Shown: positions 33,339-40,000 of the stretch, one piece after another
Numbering within the stretch: the first letter of the stretch is position 1
Layout of the letters: the number at the start of each line of letters is the position of its first letter
NCBI GenBank assembly: GCA_903929045.1
Contig: CAIYTE010000168.1
Location: forward strand, 1 to 40,000
Reading direction: 5' to 3'
DNA length: 40,000 nt
DNA from: an uncultured Hyphomicrobiales bacterium
Lineage (GTDB): Bacteria > Pseudomonadota > Alphaproteobacteria > Rhizobiales > Xanthobacteraceae
The notes under the pieces: model-generated
What the model was told of the DNA's origin: nothing
Seen by the model: only the letters and a program-made list of their open reading frames with translations
The model's database searches: none
Translations under genes and position numbers: made by a program

Positions 33339-34298
33339 ATGCGCTGGCTTCTTGCTCCGTTGCTGTCGTTGCTCGCCGTTGCGCCCGCGCTGGCGCAGGA
33401 GGCGTACCCAAGCCGTCCGGTGCGCGTCATCGTCGGCCTCGCCGCAGGGTCGTCCACCGACGTCACCGCGCGCATCATCGCGCAGAAAATGGGCGCGGCG
33501 CTCGGCCAGACATTCATCGTCGAGAACCGGCCTGGCGCCGGCGGCAATCTCGCCACCGGCTTTGTCGCGCATAATCCGCCCGACGGTTACACGCTGCTGT
33601 TCGGCTCGGCGTCGGTCACGGTCAATGCGACCTTGATGCCGAATGCCGGCTTTGATCTGGTCAAGGATCTGTCGCCCATCGTGCTGCTGGCCGGCGTGCC
33701 CAATATCCTGGTGGTGCATCCGTCGCTCGGCGTGAAAACGGTCGACGAACTGATCGCCAAGGCGAAGAGCAAGCCGGGCGAGATCGCCTACGGCTCGTCG
33801 GGCATCGGCACGTCGCCGCATCTGTCGGCCGAACTGTTCAGCATGATGGCGGGCGTGAAGCTGGTGCACGTACCCTACAAGGGCAGCCCGCAGGCCATGA
33901 CCGATCTCATGGCCGGGCAGACGTCGATGATGTTCGTGCCGGCGCCGACCGCGGTGTCGCAGCTCAAGGCCGGCACCTTGATCGCGCTCGCCTCGACGCA
34001 GCTCAAGCGCACCAGCACCGCGCCCGATCTGCCGACGATGGATGAAGCCGGGCTCAAGGGTTTCGATACTGGCGTCTGGTTCGGGCTGTTGGCGCCGGCG
34101 GGCACGCCGAAGGAGATCGTCGACAAGCTCGCCAAGGCGGCGAACGATGCGATTGCGGCCGACGACGTGAAAGCCGCGTTCGCGCCGCAGGGCATCGATA
34201 CCATCGGCGGCACGCCGGAGCAGTTCGCGGCCTATGTGAAGTCCGAAATCGCCAAATGGGCGAAGGTCATCGAAGCCGCAGGCGTAAAAGCGCAATAA
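33339..34298 (+). CDS. Bug/TctC-family substrate-binding protein
   Basis: The 319-residue periplasmic receptor has a Sec signal (MRWLLAPLLSLLAVAPALAQ). Hallmarks are YPSRPVRVIVGLAAGSSTD, FIVENRPGAGGNLATG, PDGYTLLFGS, EIAYGSSGIGTSPHLSAELF, LVHVPYKGSPQAMTDLMAGQ and GLLAPAGTPKEIVDKLAK. GGAGGA stands seven bases before the ATG. It is divergent from the LysR gene and is followed, 45 bases on, by the LVIVD-repeat protein, so both are probably one transcription unit under LysR control. As for the other Bug proteins here, no TctA/TctB membrane partners are present. Confidence 0.94.
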   Translation: MRWLLAPLLSLLAVAPALAQEAYPSRPVRVIVGLAAGSSTDVTARIIAQKMGAALGQTFIVENRPGAGGNLATGFVAHNPPDGYTLLFGSASVTVNATLMPNAGFDLVKDLSPIVLLAGVPNILVVHPSLGVKTVDELIAKAKSKPGEIAYGSSGIGTSPHLSAELFSMMAGVKLVHVPYKGSPQAMTDLMAGQTSMMFVPAPTAVSQLKAGTLIALASTQLKRTSTAPDLPTMDEAGLKGFDTGVWFGLLAPAGTPKEIVDKLAKAANDAIAADDVKAAFAPQGIDTIGGTPEQFAAYVKSEIAKWAKVIEAAGVKAQ

Positions 34299-34343
34299 CG
34301 ATCGTCCGCGGCGGTTGCCGCGGCCAGCAGAAGGAATAGCGGC

Positions 34344-35465
34344 ATGGCGCAAGCACATGGCATGAGGCAGGTAGGTTACATCGACATCGCCGGCGGCGGT
34401 CAGGTCGTTGTGCGCAACGGCTTTGCCTTTGTCGGCCACATGCGCGCGCCGAGCGGCACCACCATTATCGACGTGCGCGATCCGAAAAATCCGATTGTCG
34501 TGGCGGAGCTGGAAATGGCGCCCGGCACGCATTCGCATAAGGTCCGCCTGACCGGCGATACCATGGTCATCAACCAGGAATTCAATTTCAACGATCCGAA
34601 CCCGCCGCCGGCCGGCTGGAAGGGCGGCGCGCACATCTACGATGTGTCCAACCCGCACAAGCCGCATCTGCTGGGCAACTGGGAAACCGGTGGGCAGGGC
34701 GTGCACCGCTTCGATCTCGACGAACGCTACGCCTATCTCTCTTCGACCGCGGACGGCTATCTCGCGCACGTCGTCGTCATCGTCGATCTCAAGGATCCGG
34801 CGAAGCCGGCCGAAGTCGGGCGCTGGTGGATGCCGGGGCAGTGGACCGCCGGCGGCGAAACGCCGACGTGGGAAAAGACCGCGCACCGCTGTCATCACCC
34901 GTTGCGGCGCGGCAATCGGCTCTACACCAGCTACTGGCAGGCCGGTTTCGTCATTCTCGACATCGACGACATGAGCAAGCCGAAGAAAATCTCCGGGCTG
35001 GACTGGTCGCCGCCCTATCACTGTCCGACGCACACGACGCTACCGCTGCCGTTCGAGATTCGCGGCCGCAAATACATGGTGGTCGCCGACGAGGACGTGG
35101 CGCGTCCGGCCGTCGGCACGCCGGCATTTCTCTGGATGGTCGACATCACCGACGAGCGTCATCCGGTGCCGGTCGGCAGCTATCAGGTTCCGGGGCTGGA
35201 AGACGGGCTGCAGCCGCTGATGAGCGGCTGCCATCAGCCGTGCGAGATCGTCACCGGCACGGAAATTCCGACGGCGTGGTTCGCGCAAGGCTTGCGCGTC
35301 ATCGATGTTGGAAATCCGCATTCGCTCAAGGAGGTCGCGCACTTCGTTCCGGACGTACCGGCGGGCGCGACCCGCGTCTCGAGCAACGACGTCACCGTCG
35401 ACGAACGCGGTCTGCTGTATCTCACCGACCGCATCCGCGGCCTGAGCATCATCGAGCGGTTGTAG
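34344..35465 (+). CDS. LVIVD-repeat beta-propeller protein, cytoplasmic
   Basis: The 373-residue protein consists of propeller-like repeats of the LVIVD type: GYIDIAGGGQVVVRNGFAFVGH, TTIIDVRDPKNPIVVAEL, AHIYDVSNPHKPHLLGNWE, VVVIVDLKDPAKPAEVGRWW, FVILDIDDMSKPKKIS, LWMVDITDERHPVPVG and LRVIDVGNPHSLKEVAHF. Histidine- and cysteine-rich loops (HRCHHPLRRG, PPYHCPTHTTLPLP, SGCHQPCE) could bind metal. There is no signal peptide, although many LVIVD proteins are exported. Proteins of this shape often stand beside amidohydrolases or tricarboxylate-type receptors in this group; their reaction is not known. Confidence 0.8.
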   Translation: MAQAHGMRQVGYIDIAGGGQVVVRNGFAFVGHMRAPSGTTIIDVRDPKNPIVVAELEMAPGTHSHKVRLTGDTMVINQEFNFNDPNPPPAGWKGGAHIYDVSNPHKPHLLGNWETGGQGVHRFDLDERYAYLSSTADGYLAHVVVIVDLKDPAKPAEVGRWWMPGQWTAGGETPTWEKTAHRCHHPLRRGNRLYTSYWQAGFVILDIDDMSKPKKISGLDWSPPYHCPTHTTLPLPFEIRGRKYMVVADEDVARPAVGTPAFLWMVDITDERHPVPVGSYQVPGLEDGLQPLMSGCHQPCEIVTGTEIPTAWFAQGLRVIDVGNPHSLKEVAHFVPDVPAGATRVSSNDVTVDERGLLYLTDRIRGLSIIERL

Positions 35466-35482
35466 CTAAAGCGCCCGCGCGC

Positions 35483-35977
35483 CTAGCAGCACACCGGATC
35501 GTGGTAGAATTTCTGGATGGCCTGTTCGAGCGCGGCCATTTCCTTGACCAGAGGTTCGCTCTTGAGCCCTGAGCGCATGCGCTCCAGCACTTCCTTTCGT
35601 GCCGCCGGGTAATCGACGCTACACACGGCGCCGTTTTTCACGATCGTCGTGCCGCCGACGATCAGTTCGGTGATGTGCCCGGCATTGGCGCGGGCGAAGA
35701 ATACCGGGATCGGATCGATGTCGGTGCGCAGCTTCTCGTCGTCGATCTTGCTCCAGTCGAGGAACAGTCTGAACGATCCCTTGCCGATCTGGCCGAGGAT
35801 AATGTTCGTGATCAGAAATCCGGATATGACGAAGAAGATATCGACGCCGACGAACCCGCCGCGCACGAACTCCGGGAAGGCGTGAAAGCCGAGAACGGAG
35901 CTGACGGCAATCGCACGCAGACCGTCGATATCGGGCCGGTACCGGCTGGCATCATGTGGAGTCGGTACGCTCGTCAA
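35483..35977 (-). pseudogene. chimeric remnant: acyltransferase-3 N-terminus fused to amidohydrolase C-terminus
   Basis: The 164-codon frame joins two unrelated families. Residues about 12-68 ([48 protein letters not shown]) are the start of an OafA/YrhL-type membrane O-acyltransferase, which is normally over 350 residues with ten membrane segments. From about residue 71 ([61 protein letters not shown]) it is the C-terminal end of a TrzA/AtzA-type cytosine-deaminase-like amidohydrolase, without the metal site. Neither half can be functional. It begins with TTG and lacks a ribosome binding site. The simplest explanation is an in-frame deletion joining two genes; an assembly error is possible. 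Confidence 0.8.
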
Positions 35978-36107
35978 AGGTCACCGCAGGCGCCAAGGCT
36001 CCCGGCGCTAGACTGGCCGGCACACAGGCCGCTTTTATCACCAAGTTGCGCGAAGAGAAACAGGTATCCGGTAAGTTGTTTTCAGCGCGCGCCAGCGAAT
36101 GGAATGA

Positions 36108-36134
36108 GGGCGCCGTCGATGATCGACGACGCCC
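36108..36134 (-). terminator. hairpin after the Ayg1-like hydrolase gene
   Basis: GGGCG-CGTCG pairs with CGACG-CGCCC around a five-base loop, with one mismatch. It lies nine bases after the stop codon on the minus strand. No T run follows. Confidence 0.4.
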
Positions 36135-36142
36135 CCACGACG

Positions 36143-37315
36143 CTATTTGCCGAACACGTTGTCCTTGAGCCAATCCGCCATATAGCTGATGCCGGCCGGA
36201 CGGTCGTCGACCTGGCAGTGCTCTGCAGCGCCTTCGACGTTGTCGAAAATCTTCAGCGTCTTCTTCGATGTGCCGAGCTTCTCGAACAGTAGTTCGGCTT
36301 CGCTCGGCGGGGTGATGCCGTCGTCCTTGCCGTGCATGACCAGGAACGGCGTCTTCACCTCTTGCGCAATGCCTTCGAGCGTGAATTTCTTGATGACGTC
36401 GACGGCCTTGTTGAAGTCGAGGTCCGGCACGCCGAACACCCACGGCACCTGGAAGTGCGACGTGGCGATGGCGCCCTTCTTCATCTGCTCCTGCGAGCGG
36501 ACGAGCCAAGCGTGCATGTCCCACCACATCGCGCCGAGTGCCACGCCGCCGGCGTAGCGCGTATCGAGCGCGGCGATGCGCGGCGCGCAGTAGCCGCCGA
36601 AGCTGTAGCCGACGATGGCGACTTTGCTCTTGTCGGTTTCCTTGCGGCTGGCGACGTAATCGAACGCGGCCTTCCCCGGCACTTCATAATCCCAGCGCGA
36701 CGGGATCTTCTGGATGCGCAAGGCTTCGCCCTGGCCGGGGCCATCGATCGCGAGCGTGTTGTAGCCGCGGCGCGCGAATTCGAGACCGCAGAACAGCGAA
36801 CTCATTTCCTTGCAGTTATCGAGACCGTCGAACACGACCACCGTCGGCGCCGGACCGGTCACGCCCTGTGCTTTGACGAAGTAGGCCGGCAGCGTCGTGT
36901 TTTCGTAGGGCACGTCGACACGTTCGAAGTCCGGATAGCGGATCGGGAAGCCCTTGTTGAAGTACTTCAACGCGTTCGCATAGATCGACGACTTCAATTC
37001 GCCCGGATACACCATGCGTTCGCCGGTGTAGTAGTAATAGCCGGCGCGCATGTAGTAGTCGCCGGCGGTGAACGTGTGGCCCTTGGCCTCGGCGTCCTCG
37101 CCCAGCTTGGCGACGTGGTCGGCCATCGCGCACCATTCCTGGTACCACGCGTCCTTGTCGGTCGGATCGTTGCCACGCTCGATCAGCTTGATGCCGATGC
37201 GCTCGATTTCGCCGATGCAGACGACGCCATAGGGCGCCATGCCCTTGGTCACCATCGTGGCGTTCGACCACGAGAAGTTCTTGCCGAAGTGCGCGGTCCA
37301 GTTGTTGTTGGTCAT
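36143..37315 (-). CDS. alpha/beta hydrolase of the Ayg1 / dihydroxypseudooxynicotine hydrolase type
   Basis: The 390-residue, cytoplasmic protein has an N-terminal helical domain (to about residue 130, with AGDYYMRAGYYYYTGERM) and a C-terminal hydrolase core. The nucleophile elbow is VAIVGYSFGGYCAPR (Ser238), the acid is in MHGKDDGITPP (Asp331 or Asp332) and the histidine in EGAAEHCQVDDRP (His366). This two-domain plan with E-H-C-Q is that of C-C bond hydrolases such as 2,6-dihydroxypseudooxynicotine hydrolase and fungal Ayg1. A terminator divides it from the Bug receptor upstream. With the amidase and receptor it suggests breakdown of an N-containing ring or amide compound; that pathway is inferred. 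Confidence 0.87.
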   Translation of the reverse strand: MTNNNWTAHFGKNFSWSNATMVTKGMAPYGVVCIGEIERIGIKLIERGNDPTDKDAWYQEWCAMADHVAKLGEDAEAKGHTFTAGDYYMRAGYYYYTGERMVYPGELKSSIYANALKYFNKGFPIRYPDFERVDVPYENTTLPAYFVKAQGVTGPAPTVVVFDGLDNCKEMSSLFCGLEFARRGYNTLAIDGPGQGEALRIQKIPSRWDYEVPGKAAFDYVASRKETDKSKVAIVGYSFGGYCAPRIAALDTRYAGGVALGAMWWDMHAWLVRSQEQMKKGAIATSHFQVPWVFGVPDLDFNKAVDVIKKFTLEGIAQEVKTPFLVMHGKDDGITPPSEAELLFEKLGTSKKTLKIFDNVEGAAEHCQVDDRPAGISYMADWLKDNVFGK

Positions 37316-37344
37316 CGTCAGCCTTTCATGGGTCAGTCGTGAAC

Positions 37345-37371
37345 AAGGCCGGCCATGTTCTGGCCGGCCTT
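37345..37371 (-). terminator. hairpin between the Bug receptor and hydrolase genes
   Basis: AAGGCCGGCCA and TGGCCGGCCTT form a perfect 11-base stem with a five-base loop. It follows the Bug stop codon (37394) on the minus strand and is followed by GTTC only. It may lower expression of the downstream hydrolase relative to the receptor. Confidence 0.6.
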
Positions 37372-37393
37372 GAAAAATCTTGGAGATGGAAAC

Positions 37394-38371
37394 TTATTGC
37401 GGCTCGATGCCGGCTTCCTTGATGACCTTGGTCCAGCGATCAAGGTCTTCCGCGAGCATCTTGGCGAAAGCTTCCGACGTGCCGCCGACCGGCTGCATGC
37501 CTTGCTTCTCGAACTCGGCGATGACGTCGGGAGCGGCCACTGCTTTCAGAACGGCTTCTCGCAATTTCGCGATGACCGGCTTCGGGGTGCCGGGGGTCGC
37601 GAGCAGGCCGAAGTAGTTATAGGCCTCGAAGTCCTTGAAGCCGGACTCCATCATGGTCGGCACATCCGGCAGGGCGGGCGAGCGCTTCGCGCTGGTCACC
37701 GCAACGCCGGTGACCGCGCCGCTCTTCACCTGCGGCACCTGCACCGGCAGTGCGTCGAACATCGCGTCGATGTGACCGCCGAGCAGATCGGTCAAAGCAT
37801 TCGCCGCGCCTTTGTACGGGACGTTGATGATGGTGAGGCCCGAACGCAGCTTGAACAGTTCGGCCGCCAGCGACAACGAGCTGCCGGCGCCACCACCGGA
37901 GCCGAAGCTCAGTTTGCCGGGGTTGGCTTTGCCGTAAGCGACAAGCTCGGCGACGGTCTTGACCGGCAGCGACTTGCGCGTGGTCAGAATGAAGGGGCCT
38001 TCCGAGACTTCCGCGATCGGCTCGAGCTTGCGAATGTCGTAGGCGAAATCCTTGCGGCCGGGCTGCGTCACCGTCGTGCTCGCCGAGATCATGAAGATGG
38101 TGCGGCCATCTGGCGCAGCGCTGGTGACTTCGCGATAGGCGGGCTCGAAGAACGCGCCAGTCTTGTTTTCAACGATCACGGTCGTGCCGAGAGACTGCGT
38201 CATCTTCTGCGCGATGATGCGCGCGGTGACGTCGGTGGCGCCGCCGGCGGCAACGCCGACGATCATGCGGATCGGCTTTCCGTCGCTGAAATCCTGCGCC
38301 AGAACCGGGGTTGCTGCGACGGCAACCGAGACCGCCAATGTCGTCAAAATGGCTTTGAATGTGTGCGTCAT
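37394..38371 (-). CDS. Bug/TctC-family substrate-binding protein
   Basis: The 325-residue receptor has a Sec signal (MTHTFKAILTTLAVSVAVAATPVLAQ). Hallmarks are KPIRMIVGVAAGGATDVTARIIAQKM, VIVENKTGAFFEPAY (the usual GAGG is replaced by GAFF), APDGRTIFM, KLSFGSGGGAGSSLSLAAELF, INVPYKGAANALTDLLGGH and GLLATPGTPKPVIAKL. The ATG at 38371 (GGTGGA upstream) is preferred to the GTG at 38380. A palindrome and a TATAAG box lie upstream. Its order with the hydrolase and amidase suggests uptake of the same compound they act on. Confidence 0.93.
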   Translation of the reverse strand: MTHTFKAILTTLAVSVAVAATPVLAQDFSDGKPIRMIVGVAAGGATDVTARIIAQKMTQSLGTTVIVENKTGAFFEPAYREVTSAAPDGRTIFMISASTTVTQPGRKDFAYDIRKLEPIAEVSEGPFILTTRKSLPVKTVAELVAYGKANPGKLSFGSGGGAGSSLSLAAELFKLRSGLTIINVPYKGAANALTDLLGGHIDAMFDALPVQVPQVKSGAVTGVAVTSAKRSPALPDVPTMMESGFKDFEAYNYFGLLATPGTPKPVIAKLREAVLKAVAAPDVIAEFEKQGMQPVGGTSEAFAKMLAEDLDRWTKVIKEAGIEPQ

Positions 38372-38395
38372 ATTTTCCACCCGATGCGATGTTGT

Positions 38396-38432
38396 CTTAT
38401 AAAACTATCGCTTGTGCAGCTCGCTCTGCACA
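38396..38432 (-). promoter_or_regulatory. candidate promoter and operator of the Bug/hydrolase unit
   Basis: TATAAG (minus strand, 38401-38396) lies about 25 bases before the ATG. The palindrome TGTGCAG-N6-CTGCACA (38413-38432) overlaps the expected -35 position, which lacks a TTGACA-like element; this suits activator-dependent control. Confidence 0.4.
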
Positions 38433-38620
38433 CGCGATTGCTCCAGGCATTATAGTGCTGTGTGCTGGAAAAGTCTGAAGACTAAGCTAATCGACGCGTC
38501 CGGCTGGGGTCAATGCTTGGACTGGAAATGCAGCGCCGGTTTGCCTCAACCCAATTTCAGTTTTGTTGAAGTCCCGTTTTGGCTGCGCCGCTTATGCGGC
38601 GGGTGGGCACGCAAGACTGT

Positions 38621-39913
38621 CTACTTGGTCAGTTGCTGGTGAACCCAGTGCGCTGCCGCGAACAGGCCGCGGTCGCCATTCCGCTTCGCGACCAATTGAG
38701 CGCCCACGGGCATTCCGTTCGGCCCCTTGAACACCGGCAGCGTGATCGACGGCACGTGCAGCATGGTCCACATCTGGAAGACGGGCACGCCGACGAAAGC
38801 GTTCCAGCCGACCGGCGCTTCGCCGAAGGCCGATGCGGTAAGCAGAATGTCGTAATCCGCCAGGGCAACGTCGGCGGCGGCACGGCAGCGTTCGCCGACG
38901 GCGCGCGCCTCGTGATAGGTCTCAAGCGAACAGGACAGACCGTCCGCGAGCCGGCCGCCGCGCAGCGTATCGCTGATCTCGTTCCAGTGATGCTCGATCT
39001 CCCACGTAAACGTGCGCGCGAACTCAAATCCGGTGATCGTCCGATGCGCCATGTTGAGTCCGGAAAACTCCGCCGGCATTCCAACGTCGCGGACTTCGGC
39101 GCCCGCGCCCGCCAGTGTTTGCGCGGCCTCTTCAAGACTTTTTTGCGTTGACGGCTCAATGGCGTCCCAATTGTGCGTGCGGCAAAAGCCGATGCGCAGC
39201 GGCCGCTCGACCGTTGCAATCGGCGTTGCCGGAATGCCGACCAGGACGTCGCGATAGAGCGCCACATCCTCGACAGACCGCGCCAGAATGCCGAGCGTGT
39301 CGACAGAACCCGACGCTTCCATCACGCCATGGAGGCGCATGTCGCCGTAGGTCGGCCGGTAACCGATGATGCCGCAGAACGACGCGGGCCGCGTCGTTGA
39401 TCCGGTGGTCTGCGTGCCGATGGCGATCGGCACCATGAAGTCGGCGACGGCGGCAGCCGAACCACTCGACGACCCACCCGGCGTGCGGATGAGATCATGC
39501 GGATTGCGCGTGGCGCCAGGTTGAAGATTGGCGAACTCGGTGGTGACGGCTTTGCCCAGCAGCAGACCGCCGGCCTTGCGCGACAGAGCGACGCAGGCCG
39601 CATCGCGTTCCGGTTTGCGGCCGCGATGAATCGGTGTGCCCCACTCGGTCGGCATGTCTTCGCTGTCGATGATATCTTTAACGCCGAATGGCACGCCGGC
39701 GATCGGGCCCTTGGGGCCGCGTTTGTCCATCTCCTTAGCAGCGGCGATGGCCCTATCGGCGTCGCAATAGGCCCAAGCGTGAACGTCCGGTTCGCGCGCG
39801 GCGATGCGATCGAGGCAGGCGCGCGTCACGGCTTCGCAGGTGACCTTGCCGGCATTGACCGCCGTGGCGATTTCGCTGGCGGTCCATTCGTTCAACGGTG
39901 CTGGCATCGGCAT
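38621..39913 (-). CDS. amidase-signature-family hydrolase
   Basis: Amidase-signature enzymes hydrolyse C-N bonds of amides with a Ser-cisSer-Lys triad. The 430-residue protein shows the lysine in PIAGVPFGVKDIIDS (Lys79), the cis-serine in RTPGGSSSGSAAAVAD (Ser148) and the nucleophile in IGTQTTGSTTRPASFCG (Ser172), with the usual spacing of 24 residues between the serines. It is not GatA: there is no gatB/gatC partner. The context (Bug receptor, Ayg1-like hydrolase, amidohydrolase remnant) favours a catabolic amidase or allophanate/biuret-type hydrolase. The gene lies 249 bases upstream of the Bug gene on the same strand; the open start at 39913 has a weak ribosome binding site. Confidence 0.92.
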   Translation of the reverse strand: MPMPAPLNEWTASEIATAVNAGKVTCEAVTRACLDRIAAREPDVHAWAYCDADRAIAAAKEMDKRGPKGPIAGVPFGVKDIIDSEDMPTEWGTPIHRGRKPERDAACVALSRKAGGLLLGKAVTTEFANLQPGATRNPHDLIRTPGGSSSGSAAAVADFMVPIAIGTQTTGSTTRPASFCGIIGYRPTYGDMRLHGVMEASGSVDTLGILARSVEDVALYRDVLVGIPATPIATVERPLRIGFCRTHNWDAIEPSTQKSLEEAAQTLAGAGAEVRDVGMPAEFSGLNMAHRTITGFEFARTFTWEIEHHWNEISDTLRGGRLADGLSCSLETYHEARAVGERCRAAADVALADYDILLTASAFGEAPVGWNAFVGVPVFQMWTMLHVPSITLPVFKGPNGMPVGAQLVAKRNGDRGLFAAAHWVHQQLTK

Positions 39914-40000
39914 TGGTCCACGAGCAAAAGAAAGAGACGCCGCCGAAATTGCACCGAATGATTACGCCGCGCAATGCACGGCTTGCGTGCGCTCCTAGAA

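Noticed and set aside
33333..35033. Minus-strand open frame of 566 residues
   Set aside because: It overlaps the Bug and LVIVD genes, is Arg/His-rich without recognisable motifs, and mirrors their codon bias. Likewise the long frames at 9127-10674 (-), 17873-19201 (+), 30840-32471 (+), 2861-3706 (+) and 20502-21593 (+).
35952..36527. Minus-strand ORF of 191 residues
   Set aside because: It is mostly a shadow of the Ayg1-like hydrolase gene in another frame, without family motifs.

Overview
The window is high-GC DNA from an alphaproteobacterium, most likely a member of the Hyphomicrobiales (Bradyrhizobium/Pseudolabrys/Xanthobacteraceae-like). Three things suggest this. The housekeeping genes rplU, rpmA, obgE, proB, proA, nadD, rsfS and rlmH lie on one strand in the order usual for that group. 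There are four Bug/TctC-type periplasmic receptors. BA14K-type secreted proteins and the group's typical intergenic palindromes are present. The genus is an inference.

Layout. 1-530: a lower-GC edge with one unrecognised small gene. 550-6014: rlmH, a small lipoprotein, rsfS, nadD, proA, a small hypothetical on the other strand, and proB. 6067-6422: two overlapping tiny membrane proteins. 6562-14677: a split thiamine-diphosphate enzyme, a Bug receptor, a chemoreceptor followed by a c-type haem protein, two BA14K-like secreted proteins and a second Bug receptor. 14765-17723: a minus-strand operon of exported hydrolase, exported lactonase and RraA-like protein. 17921-21578: lytic transglycosylase, exported metallo-beta-lactamase-fold protein and glutathione-dependent formaldehyde dehydrogenase. 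21746-22783: obgE. 22886-25547: an exported phosphoesterase, cupredoxin, ECF sigma factor and zinc-finger anti-sigma operon. 25.6-26.8 kb: a low-GC islet with a ribbon-helix-helix protein and a small membrane protein. 26.8-29.4 kb: DMT transporter, GNAT, rpmA, rplU. 29.6-31.9 kb: a KdpE/KdpD-like two-component pair. 32038-32127: tRNA-Ser(CGA). 32.2-40 kb: a catabolic-looking block with LysR regulator, two Bug receptors, an LVIVD-repeat protein, an Ayg1-like alpha/beta hydrolase, an amidase and a chimeric gene remnant.

How it fits together. The rplU-to-rlmH housekeeping string is still collinear, but accessory blocks separate obgE from proB (about 15 kb) and the GNAT gene from obgE (about 5 kb). 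The accessory genes are mostly about sensing and taking up small organic acids or amides (Bug receptors, amidase, hydrolases, RraA), envelope functions, and copper/redox-linked signalling. The features most worth a second look are: an acyltransferase/amidohydrolase chimera at 35483-35977; rsfS, which shares a frame with nadD and lacks a normal start for its conserved N-terminus; a terminator-like hairpin abutting the proB start; the phosphoesterase-cupredoxin-sigma-antisigma operon with a hairpin at its start; and the chemoreceptor/haem-protein pair.
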